Shown one piece after another: positions 14,645 to 27,700 of a stretch of DNA of 64,000 nucleotides. The notes under the pieces are model-generated. The model was not told where the DNA came from. It was given only the letters and a program-made list of their open reading frames with translations, and searched no databases. Position numbers and translations under genes: made by a program. Position 1 is the first letter of the stretch, and each line of letters starts with the position of its first letter. Where the stretch lies: NCBI RefSeq assembly GCF_000002995.4, contig NW_025062476.1, positions 1,309,501 to 1,373,500 on the forward strand, given 5' to 3'. This DNA comes from Brugia malayi (lineage: Eukaryota > Nematoda > Chromadorea > Rhabditida > Onchocercidae).

Positions 14645-16751
14645 AACAGTTGCAATGGACAAGAAAATAAAACAATGTACTTTTTTTTCCAGTATACTTT
14701 TTATCTTTTTCGTTTTTTTTTAATTTCTTTTAATTTTCCTTTTTTTTTCGAATTAAAAAAGAATATAAATTCAATTGATAATATCAACAAATAATTTTTT
14801 TAACAGTACGAAATCAAATAAATAAATTATTTGAAATAAAACTTGCTTCTTATATACATATTTCTTTATTCACACTTTTTTTTTATTTTTTTAGAGATAA
14901 AAATATTTGATTTCGAATAATTCTTTGCTGTAATTTTGTGCCATTTAAGCCGGTTCGATATGATTATTGGTAATTTTAATTTATAATGAAGTTTTGCTAC
15001 TTCAAAATTATAATTAGGATTAATAAATTTATTCATTTTATCAAGCATTATTATTATACTAAGCATCATTATGGTGCCAAAATAATAATAATAACAATAA
15101 AAGCAATATTAATAATAATAACGAAATAACTAGCAGACAACAAAATTATTACTATTATTCACTTATATTCCGATTTTTCTATAAAAATAGAAAAAAATCT
15201 TCGGAAAAGAATTACTGAAACTACTTATATAATTAGATAAAAAAAAAAAGAAATTTAGAAAATGATTGGATGAAAGTATTCATAGAATTGAATAATATCA
15301 GTGGAATGTTTAATATGATAAAATATAAATATTCAATAGATAGCAAATCTCATCTTCTTTTATTTCAAAATTTGAATTTTGAAAAACTTTTCAATTTTCT
15401 CACCTAATTAATTTTTATTAAAAATTTTTAAAGACTTCAAAAATTTGATCAGTCGAAGCTCCTTCAAATGTTTTCATATATATTTTGACCTGATTTTCTC
15501 ATTAATATTTTGGCTTATACTACCAATCTCTATAATCGACTAAATTTGCTTTAATTTTATTTTTGCTAAAAAAAAATTAAGTTAAACCGCAATATTAAAG
15601 TAAATTATCATTCTTAATTCATCTAAAAATTTACAAAATATTGGAATTAGTTTTTAAATAAAAAATTTTAATTCTTTACAATTTTGAAATATTATAATGG
15701 AAAAATGAAAGAATTAAAATGAAATTAGCATGTGACGTGTGCTAGAAATATTCAATGTTTGTTCAAGTAAAAGACAAATAACAATTTTTCCACATCTCTA
15801 AAAAAAAAAAAAAATTTTTCCCATGGGTAACAGTTATATATATATGATTGTTCCCTTCTCCGCCTTCTTCCTTCTCCCGAAATTTACCAGTTGGTACTAC
15901 CTGGTATGGAAAATATGATAATGGATGATTGTTGGTGATACGATGTTGGCTTGCTTTATTTGTATTTGATGCTAAAATTAAAATTGTCATTTTTTCATTC
16001 TTTTTTTTTTATGATTAAAATATGAAAGCAAAAAAATTTTTTTTTCCTTATAATCATATAGATAAAATGTATTTCGGTTATTTTATTATTTGGAAGTTTT
16101 AATTTTAATTATTTTATATTAAAATTTTCAATTTCAAAATATTATAATAAATGTGAAAATGATGATTACTATGTAATATAATAATAATTATTTATTAATT
16201 ATGTAATTACAGTACAAAATATATAAATTAAATGAAAGAAATGAATAATCGAATATACATTATTATTTTAAATTTCAATTATTGTTTTAATTGTTTTAAA
16301 ATTATTAATATTGTCTTATATGATTTATTTTCTCTTTTTTTTTCTTTTAATTCAAAATGCGAATATTTTTTTACTCTTCTATAATTTGAAATATAACAAA
16401 AAAAAAAATATATATATATATATACATATTTGCTACTTATTAATTATATACTATTGCTTTTTAATAAATTTTAAAATTTGTGTTTTCATAAGAATAAAAT
16501 TTTCGATTTTCCTTAGATAACATTTATTATTTACTTGATAATTTTTCATATTTTATTTACAGTGTAATTTCACATTTTATTTTTTTAAAAAAGGACAATT
16601 TTGATAAACACAATAGAAATTCGTAATTTTTTTTTTAGAAAAAATTTGATTTTAATAAAGATTAGTAAAATTAATTCTTGAATTTCAAATCTGTTCTAAT
16701 TCACTAATTTTTTCCAACTTGCTAAATTTTAATTCATTTATTATAAATGCT

Positions 16752-16755
16752 ATTA

Positions 16756-16803
<48 letters not shown>
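16752..16803. repeat. (ATT)n microsatellite
   Basis: About 15 uninterrupted ATT units. It produces a poly-Ile open frame that is not a gene. Confidence 0.9.
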
Positions 16804-16807
<4 letters not shown>

Positions 16808-18463
16808 TGTTAAATATGCAAATACAAAATCATTATTAAAATATGCAAATTATAATTTAATATCACATTCACTTGTTAACTTTAATTATATTATTATTGC
16901 TATTAATATTAATAATATAATATTAATTAATTACTGCTCCTATGTAATTATAAACAAATAAGTAAAAACAAAATTTTACTGATAAAGTTTAAAATATGTA
17001 ATGCAGATGATGATAACGTTGATATTATCACATCGATATCTGTCATAATTATTATTATTCGTAAGTAAAACATATGTTTACACATGCCAACAATAACAAA
17101 CATAAAATTTTTCTTTTACAAAAAAAAAAGGAAAAAATTATTTATTCGTTCTTCCTTTTTTTATTATACAAATTGCTTAAAATTATTGATCAAAGTATAT
17201 TGTATTTTTATTTGAAAAAAAAAAAGGTTTTTACTAATAATTGTCAATTTTACACAATTATTAATAGCGTTATGCAAATTTTATCATATTATTTTATCAT
17301 TATTTTAATTTAATGATAACATAATGATAATTAATAATTAATAATGAAACTTTTAATGAATCATTTTCTGTTGTTCAGATTATATTTTGCATAATTAATT
17401 ATTGAATGTATGTGAATATGTGAAAAATATATAAAATTTTTGCAATCATTTCTTATCATCATTTTCTTATCACTTTATTTTTCTCATTTTTAAAATATAT
17501 CTGAAATGCAATCATTGTTATCACTTATCAGATTGACTAAATCTGAAATGAATAAGGAAGAAACAATGAGAAAACAAAAAATAGAAGAAATTTTAATTCT
17601 AAAATTGTTATATTTCAAACTTATGCTATTATCATCAATTAGTGATAATCTTATCAAATCACATATTTTGCTTTAATCTAGTACTAATACATTTTATAAT
17701 TGATTTAATTTATTTCATCTCAATTTTTATTTTCATTTTTTCTTCTTTTTTATTAATTTATCTCAATTTTTATTTTCATTATCTTTAATTTGGAAGCACA
17801 ATACAGATTTATCATTTTTATACTTAAAAAATATCCGTTTTTCTATCAATTTTCTCATTAAATTTTGAATTTCAAAAAATATCATTTATAATATTTGTTA
17901 TAAAAAGAGGTCAAAATTGTAATTATCAAAAGTAGAAATGAAAAAATAATGAATGTGCACATATAAACTTTTCGTATTTTCATTTTTTTTATTATTCAAA
18001 TGTAAAGTAATAATAATAACAGTAAAAATTGTATACCCTATATTTTATGAAATTTTAAAACTTATTAGATTTTCTTTTTTCTTATATTATTTCATTCTAT
18101 TTCACTTTTTCTTTTTTTTTCCTCTTAAAAATTTATATATTTTGTACAATTATTATATCTAATGTATGAGTAAAAAGAAAACAAAAACATTTTTAAATTT
18201 AATAAAATGTGCATATCAGTTTTTAATAATTGCAGTCAAAATTAAATATAGCTTTAGTCATGCATTAATTAGGAATGTATTAATTTAGAAAAATAATAAT
18301 TATTTTATAAATGCTTATAAGTATAATTACAAATATATACATTTTTTTTTCTTTTTGCTTCCATAAATCATTATCATATCTGGAAATTAATAATGATAAA
18401 GCGATAATAATATTAATAATTGCATAATAATGTTTTTATCTTTTCTTACTTTTTATTTTTTCA

Positions 18464-18466
18464 GGA
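18464..18466 (+). promoter_or_regulatory. Candidate trans-splice acceptor upstream of ltd-1
   Basis: A pyrimidine-rich stretch ends in TATTTTTTCAG, a strong nematode 3' splice site, 279 nt before the ltd-1 ATG with no convincing donor before it. A weaker AG (ACAAAGCAG) directly abuts the ATG at 18,746. Either could receive a spliced leader, or the first could end an intron in the 5' UTR. Confidence 0.35.
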
Positions 18467-18745
18467 TTGGCTAATCTGTGACGAAAAAATTTTGCAATTA
18501 TTGCAAATTTTTATCTCAACAATAAATAATAAAGCAAAAAAAGAAAAAAAAGAAGAAAAAGCAAAATAAAAGAAAAGGATAAAATATTTTGTTATCAAAT
18601 AAACTAAAATTTGATAACATTTGATAATTTGTTCAATATTTCAAATTCTCTTCTAAATTTCTAATCACTTTTTATTATTATTATTATTTTTTGTTATATT
18701 TTCTGCTCAATTCAAATATTTGTCTAATTATTTTGGACAAAGCAG

Positions 18746-21700
18746 ATGGTGAAAGAGCTTTGTCATCGGTGTTCAAAACCTGTTTATCCAACTGATAAAG
18801 TTGGTCCATTAAAGGATTCAACATTTTTTCATCAAGGATGTTTTAAATGTTACATTTGTGGGACACGTTTAGCATTAAAAACATATTGCAATAATCGAAA
18901 TGATATTAATGATCAGGTTTTTTTTTCTTTTTTAATTTTATTTATTAATCAAAAATTTTATTTATTAATCAAAATGAGTTTTTTTTTTTTTTTTTTTTTT
19001 TTTTAGTATAAAAATTAATTATAAAATGAGAAAAATTAGAAAAGAGATTAAGAAAAAAAAAAGTAAAAATTACTATATTATTAGAAAATAACAATTATTA
19101 ATTGATTGATTGACAAATTGATTAATTAGTTGGTTGATTAATGAATAGATTGATTAAGTGATTGATTGATTGACTGATCAATTGACAAATTAGATAGATT
19201 GATTGATTGGTTTATTTAAACATATTTTATTAGCTTTTCTCATAATGTTTTTTTTTTTCTTTATTCTATTGGAAAATAAAAAATATTAAATTGTTTGATT
19301 TATTTTAATATTTCATCATTATTTTTACTTTATGATAATTTCTTATTTAGAAGATAGCAATTAATGATTAATCGATTCATTTACTTAAAAATATATTTCA
19401 CTAGCATTTTTTTTTTTTAAATGATATTTTCTCTTTTCATTAAATTAGAATATAGCATTAAATAATTAATTATTTTTTTTTTTAATTGCTTTCTTTTTCT
19501 AGGAAATTTATTGTAACAGTCATGTACCAATAGCTGGTCCGCATGATTTACCGCCGGTGCGCAATGGTTACAGCAACGGAACGCATCGTAGCAACGGCTT
19601 CCGTCGTGATGCTGGCTTAAATGATTTAAAAATTGCTCATGCAATTAAAGCTACACAAGTTTCAAAACCATATCCAAAAATTAAACATGCCGGTGCACGA
19701 TATGTTGTGGTAAATCTAATAATAATTGTAAATAATAATAATAGTAACAATAAAATAACAATAATAATAAATAATAATGAAACTTATATAATTTACTATT
19801 TTTTAAACAAAATTTTTTTTCACAATTTATTTTTAAATAAGTTTAATATAAGGTAAATTTTTCAAATTCTCAAAATTTGAATAGTTCCTTTTTTTTAGGT
19901 TTAACTTTTGTCAATTTTGAAATGATATTTATTAATTGTGTTTCTTTTAGTTTTTTTTTTTTTTTTTTTTGTTTTTGTGGTACTGGAAAACAAATAAAAT
20001 TTTAACAAATATTCAATGCATGACAAATATGAAAAGTTGATTTTTAGAAATAAATTTTTTTTGCTGATACCTTTTTTAAATTTATTTAAATTTAATAACA
20101 AAAATAAAAATAAATTGAGACTAGATGATAATTTAAGGATTACGATGCACAAACTCGACTGGAATTAATTCATCGTAAAGATGAGGATAAATTGTATGAA
20201 GCATTTGATGAAAATAAGAAACGAGAATATGATCAATTTGAAAAGGAAACTAAAGTAAGTATTTTATGATCAATTCAAAATTAATTCAAAAATTTTAATT
20301 AACTTTCAAAATTTTAATTCCTTTAAAATAAAACAAGCAAAAATACGTTGTAATTAACTGTTAAAATTATTTCAAATTTTAAGGAAAAAAAAATTCTTTT
20401 TTATTATTTTGATTAATAATTGTTTAAATTTTAGTTTAGAATGTAAAAAAAAAATAATAAATAAATGCAAGAATGATTGTTTTAGGAAGAATGGGAGCAA
20501 GCATTGGCTGATTTTGCTCGAAAATATGAAAAAGGCCAAGTAGGTAGTAGGAATAAAGAGGATTTGATTAGGCATTTGACGATAAAAACGTGACAAAAAA
20601 TTGGAAACTTTACATCAGCAACGTAAGGAACGTGAACGCTTACAGACGGCTGAATTACTTGATCGACAAGCTAAAGAAATGTTGGACTTATTTAAGCAAG
20701 CACGTGTGGTAAGATTTTAAGAAAGCAAATTGAAATTTTAAAAGAATTTTTAAAAAATAAATTTGAAAGTAAATTTTCGGCAAAGATGAAAGAAATGAAA
20801 GAAAAATTTACATTTTTGAATATTTAAAATACAAAAAAAAAAATAAAAAATATCACTATTAAAAGTAATAACTGCTAAATTAATCTCTCTAATGTTTAAT
20901 TCAAATTAGGCAAATGATTAAAAATTGAAATACTATTTGATTTTGTTCAAAATAAGACGAATGTATGACAAATTTAATGACATTTAAATATTTTAAATTT
21001 TTGATAAGTAATACTATAATACAATTGTCGAAAATGATAATTGTAAATCAATTTTGTAATATTTAGTTCAAATTATTAAATAATTAAACTCATCATTTGA
21101 AATATTGTCCAAAATTAAATTTTGTTGAATTAAATTTGCTAAGTTTCATATAAAATTTGTATTCATTGCAAAAAAAAAATACATATTGAAGTTTTTTTAA
21201 AAAAAAGAACAATTCTAAATTAATTTCTTAAATTCTAAATCAATTTTTTAAATTTATCAAAATTATCATTTCCGATTTTAGTTGTTAAACTAAGCCATCT
21301 GTTAATGATGGATAAATGATTATTACAAAACGTTACGTTTTTCAAAATTATATAATAATTTTACATAACTTTTGAAAAAAAAAAGTAATCTAATTATAAG
21401 TTTATTCTAAAGTACATTAATAATTCGATTAATAATTTAAATTTTTCAATTTAAAAGTTCAAAATAATCAATCATAGATGCAAAATAATGATTTTATAAT
21501 CATAATTTAATGCATTTATTTCATTGTTAGCCATGTTTGATTTCAAAAGAAGAGTCAATCCTTTTTTACAAATTTTATTTGAAATTTTAATTTTTTCAAA
21601 TTTTATCACTACAATTTAAATTTCCATTCTCAACTATTTTCTTTTTGTCATATATTATTTATCAACAACTTTCAAATTTAAATTTTTGAAATTTCTACAA

Positions 21701-24700
21701 ATTTTTCTTTGTTTTTCTGAAAGTTTCAAACAAACAAAAAAAAAAAAAAGAAAAAGAAAAATACAATCTTTTTTTAAAAGTTTTAATTTTTATCAATTTT
21801 ATCACTCAAACTTTTATTTTTATCTTTTTTTTTTTTTTTTTTTTTTTTGCCATATATTTCAATGTTAGATTTCAGCAAAAAATTTCAAATTTAAATTTTT
21901 AAAATTTTCATAAATTATTCCTTCTTTTTCTTTCAGGAATGTGATGATTCCTCATATATAGGTTCACCATCATATCCGACAACACCGCCACCACCACAAC
22001 CGCCAATTTGCAGTAAACGTGAAATTTACACCAATACAATGATATTTGAAACAATCGATGAGATAGCAATAACGATGGCACAATCTGAAATTACCACATT
22101 TACAGAATTAATTCGAACATTAACAGCTAATGCACGAAATGATATTGAAAAAGCAAGGTAAAATTTAATTAAATATTTTATAAATTAAAAATAAAAAAAA
22201 AAGGAAAAGAGAAAAAAAATAAATATTTTACTAAAAATATTAAAATGTAACCTTTTTTTTTTTTTTTTTTTCTTTTAGTAAAGAAAAATAAATACATATG
22301 TGGAACTTTTTTCTTTTTCTTTTTTTTTTTTTAAATTGTTATTTAAATAATTTTTTATTTTTTTAGCTACAAAATTATGCTTGAAAAAAAATTGAAAATT
22401 TTTTAATGATAGTGAATAAATTTATTTAAAAATAAATGCTCATAACTTACATATGTAATGTATTTAATCAATAATTAATAATTTAATTGAAATAAATGAA
22501 ATATAATCAATTAGAAAACTAATTAGAAATTGTAAATATTTAGATTCTAGAAAACGAAATGAAATTTTTTATTATTTCTTTTCTTTTAGCAACTTAATAA
22601 TGATTTGAATAGCAAAAGAAAATGTATTAAAAGTTAAAAAGAAAACTTTTTTCTTCAAACCACAAAATTCTATAAAAGTTTTCTTTTTAATCTTTTTTTT
22701 TTTTTATTTTGAAAATTTTTAATTCAAAATATACTATAAAAATTTTCTTCTAAATTTAATGAGCAATTTTTTTCTTCAAACAAAGCAATAAATTTATAAT
22801 TTTTCTTATCTTTATTTAAAATTACTCAAAAAATAAGCATTTCAAATGGATGTGTAATTTAAAAGGAGAAAAAAAAAATGATTAAAATGTGATTTTAAAT
22901 GTCATTTATTAGATATTTCGATTTTAAATGTCATTTATTAGATATTTTTTTAATGATAGTAAATTTATTAATGTGTTATGCTTGTTTGAATTTTTTGAAA
23001 TTTTATGAAAAATTTTTGACAAATCTAATTATTATTGATTAAATAACATTTCCATCGTATTGTATGAGTTATAACTAATCATATTTAAATTATACTTCAT
23101 TCTCATGTTTTTTTTTTTTTTTTCCTTTCTTTTTCAATGAAAATTTAATTATGTGAAATTTGAGAGAAAAGTTTTTTTCATTTTTTTAGAGCAATTTATC
23201 GATGGATTACAATTAAAAATTAAATGTAATGCAATTTGATAGTCATTTGGATAGTAATACACCAATGGGTTTATTACGTGGAATTAAATATGGCACAGAA
23301 AGTTATCATGTTTTATTCAAACGATTATGCAGGTGATTTGATTAGATCATTTATTTTTTATTTTTTTTTTGCTCTAATTTCATTTTAATTATTAATAAAA
23401 TTATTCCGATTGATTAGTTTTTTATGATAATTTTAATTGAATTTCAATTTTTCATTGCAAAATTAATAAATTTTTAAAATCTTTTATTTGTTTTTATTTA
23501 TTTATTTTTTTTGTTGCTTTTTTTTGAATTTTATTTGTTTTATTTATTTTTTTTTTGTTGCTTTTTTTGAATTTATTTGTTTTATTTATTTTTTTTTTTG
23601 TTGCTTTTTTTTGAAAAGATTTTTTTTAATATCACAATTCTTTTTCCATTATTATTTGTGTAAATTAAAGTTTAATGAAAGTAAACAAAGGAAAAAGAGG
23701 AACCAAAATGAGAAAATGTATGAAAATGTTTTTGTAATTTGCAGTTATGCCGGATTACATTGTGTTGTTATCAAAGGTTATAGTAAATCAGCCGGTTATC
23801 AACCCGGTTATCGATTTGAGGATAACCGATTCCGGAATACTTGGAATGCTGTTTATTTAAGTGGTTCATGGCGTTTTGTACAATGTAATTGGGGTGCAAG
23901 GCATTTAGTGTAAGTTTCTGTTTTTTTTTTATTGCTTTTTTTTGGAACGAAGCGGGGGAGGGGGTTTACCAGATTTAATTAAATGAAAAATAATTGTTTA
24001 AAAATGTGGTTAGATTAAAATGAAGGAAAAATTTGAACAAAAAATTTTGTTTATTAAAAAATTTCAAGAAAAGTTTGATAATAAAACTTTTATTAATTTA
24101 TTTTAATAATTGATTTAGTTGTTTATTTTCTTTTTTTTTTTTTTTTTTTTTTTTTTGTATTTCAATTTAATTCAATTAAAATTAATCTGAACTGTTAATT
24201 TATTAGTTTTTCAAAAGAAAGAAAAAAAATTTTTTTTTTTATAGAAATGCAAAAGAGGGAAGTACACGAACAAGTAGTAAAGGTGATAGCTTACGTTATG
24301 AATACGATGATCATTATTTCATGACTGATCCTCAGGTATATAAATTAATTAAATTTTTGATTCTTTTTTTTTCCACTAAAATTTTGTGATATTTTAAAAA
24401 GCAAAAATAAATTACATTTTAATATTTTAAAATAATTTTTTTTCAATTCTTTTCTAAAAATTTGCATTTAATCTAATTAAAATTTTTTGTTTTCATAAAT
24501 TATATTTTGTATAAATAATTTGTGTTAAAAAAAAAAGATAAAAACGTTCTTATTCGATTTTATAGTATAATTATCTTTTTTTTTTTTTTTGCATTTTAAA
24601 CAAAAAAAAAAATAAATTATGAATAAAAATAGTTATTTTCTTTTTTTTTGAAAGTCTTCCAAATGAATATAATTTAAATATATGGTAAAAAAGATTTTTT

Positions 24701-27700
24701 TTTTTTGTAGAAAATATTTAAAATATTTTATTTTCAAGGATATGATAATATATTAGAAAAATTATTTGAAATTTGTCGGAACGAAAAATTTTGTTTCCCT
24801 TTTTTTTTTTTTTTGAAATTTCTTAACTTACTTAAAAATGAAATGACCTTATCGATCTTCTTTTTAATGATTTGTACTACAAGAATTTCTCTCTTATCTA
24901 TCGTGAAAAAATAATGTAATTTTTTTTTTTTAAATTTTAATTTGAATTTGACAAAAATTTTTCTTCTTGTCATTTCTTTACATATAATATTTTTATTAAC
25001 TTCAAAAAAAAAAAATAAAATAAAATAAAGAGAAAGAAATAATTTGAATAATTAATTTTACTTTTTATTTTTTATTTTTTGAATTCATTTCTTTTATTAT
25101 TTAATTAAAAAGATAGATCAATTTTTCAAAAAAAAGAGGAAAAAAAAAATATTTTTTCTTAATTCATTTATAATTTTTATAAAAGAATCTCAGTGTGTTT
25201 CATTTTTTCTGACATTTTGCTATATGTTAAAATTTTATAAAATTTTTCTTCAACTTATTGCATGCAGTATTATTATTTCATTATAGAGTAAATATTTTAT
25301 AATTTTGTTTAATTAATTTATTTTTTTTTTTGATCTTTTTTCACAATTTATTTTGTTATTTTTTGTAAATGATTTAATAAAACAATTTTTTTTTCTTTTT
25401 TTTTTTTCATTTTTCATTTTGACTGGAAATTTATTTCTATTATTTGATGGATTTATTATTAAATGTTAAATTTTTATTTTCGAAAAAGCAATTTTTGTTA
25501 ATTATTGAAACTTTTTTTTTTTTGAGAATAAGTAAACACTTATGTTTGTATAAAATGTAAAATTAGAAATTTAAATAATATTAATAATATCACATTATAT
25601 TACTATATGTAAATATAGTGCAAAAATTAATTAGATATTTTATAATTAATGAAAATGAAATTATTGAATTAATTATTTTCAGGAATTTATTTATGAATTT
25701 TTTCCGCAAGAATCTGAATGGCAATTATTAAAAAATCCCATAACACTACAGCAATTTGAAGCGTTACCATTTGTACGCTCACTTTTCTTTCGTTATGGTT
25801 TAAGTTTTACTGATACTAAATTACAAGCTATTGTTAAGGTAAAAATTTATGCAATAATTTTTTTTTTTTTTTTTAAAATTTTAATAGCGAAAAGTTTTTT
25901 TTTTTTTTAAAAAAAAAATATATTTTCTTTAAACAATAAAAATTTTAGAATTACATTTTATTAATTGTTTATTATCAAAAATAATGCTGGCAAAGAGAAC
26001 AAAAAAATTGAAAGATAAAAATTAAATAAAATTTTCTTTTTTTTTTTTTATTTTTTAGGCAGATCGAAGTGGTGCAGCAACAATTTCGATTACTATGTCA
26101 AATGAAGCTCTAAATTCATTGATATTCCACTATAATCTTAGGTTAAAAAAAATCTTTTTTTTTTGAAGAAATTAAAATTTAGCTAAGAATTTGACATTGG
26201 TGATAAATAGAGTGATAATTAGAGTAATTAGATTGATAAAAATATGTAGAAATCAAATTATTTGCAATAAAAATTCATTAACTATAATAAATAAAATTTA
26301 TTTTAGCTAGAAAAAAAAATGATTTAAATTTACTAAGTCAACAATATAATGAAATTAAGAGAAACAAAAAGAAAAAACTAAATAAATTTCAAAAAAAAGA
26401 GGAAAAATATTTAAATTTTAAATTATTCTTCATTTTTTTTTAGAAATAATTAATCTACTTCATTTGTATTATTAATAATTAACTGATATGTTAATCATAA
26501 GCTGAAATAAAATTTACCTTTCAATCATTTTCATTTATTATTTACCAAGAAATTTTGTTGTCATAAGTTTCATACACTATGCATGAAAATGCGGAAATTT
26601 TTATAAAATTGTTGAATAATTGCAATAATTAAAGAAAAAAATCAATCAATCAATCAGTCAGTCAGCTGATCAATCAATAAAAACTGATCATAATTTAATT
26701 AAAATATATATTTTTTTCCATTTTTTGATAGATTTTTTGATGGTGATGACGTTGAAATGAATGGTTATAATTTGAAACGTTTCGTTATGCAATCCGTTAT
26801 CGGTGACTCAGCTATATTTCGTGTCCATTGTCCATCGACACGGTCATTACTGCTGGATATTTTTGCAAATGCTGTGTCACCTGGACATTATCTGACCGGT
26901 CAACCGATTAAATTTAAGAGTATTTGCAAATTTAAGGTTAATTTGTCATTACCATCATTGTTATTATTACTGTTGTTATTTATTGTTATTGTCATTTGTT
27001 AATTATTATTATTTTTATTGTTATTACTAATTATTATTATTTTTGTTCTTATAGTCATTATTATTGTTATTATTATTAAATATTATTTATTATTATTACT
27101 CTTATTATTTATTATTGTTATCATTATTTATTATCATTATTAATTAATCAATGTTATTATTATTATTAAAGATTAATTGACAAAATATTTAATTACATTT
27201 ATTATTTTAAAATTTATTCATAATACTCTAGACTAGTTGTCAATAATTTATTTTATTTTGCTTATTTGTAAACAGTATATTTCATTTTGATTCATTTGCA
27301 AATTCCTCAATTAATTCTTCGTTCCTATTTGCTTTTTTGCCTTTTTTTTTTAATTTATTATTTAATAATTATAATTATTATTAATTATTGGCAACATTGT
27401 CCATAAAAATTCTAACTTTGTATAAATTAACATGTAATAATTAATAATGCTATTTGATTCTATAATTTAATTATCGTAGCCAAAAACAATTTCTAATTAT
27501 TGAGAAAAAAAGAATTAAAAGAAAAAGAAGAAAAAAAATCATTGTGATAATATAATACTTATAAATAGTCACGTCATATAAATAATTAATAATCATATCA
27601 TATACTTAATCAATAATCATATCATATAATTAATCAATAATCATATCATATAATTAATCAATAATCATATCATATAATTAATCAATAATCATATCATATA

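Larger units (their letters stand above)
1..18466. other. Gene-poor AT-rich tract, no exon recognised
   Basis: Nearly a third of the window. It is made of AT-rich sequence with very frequent A or T runs of 10-30 nt, including one run of 44 A at 767-810, and simple repeats of (GA)n, (GATT)n, (GACT)n, (ATT)n and (TA)n type. Open frames here are short, low in complexity (Phe/Lys/Asn/Ile-rich) and without splice-consistent partners, so I call none of them genes. The last 1 kb is the likely upstream region of ltd-1. Small islands with more G+C exist (for example 14,565-14,660 and 15,850-15,920) but show no coding pattern I recognise. Confidence 0.6.

Noticed and set aside
20540..20571. A 32-nt mini-intron (GT...AG) as explanation of the first ltd-1 frame break
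   Set aside because: It restores an open frame, but not the charged helical sequence that continues through the exon and matches the family, and 32 nt is below normal nematode intron size. A one-base A-run error is simpler.
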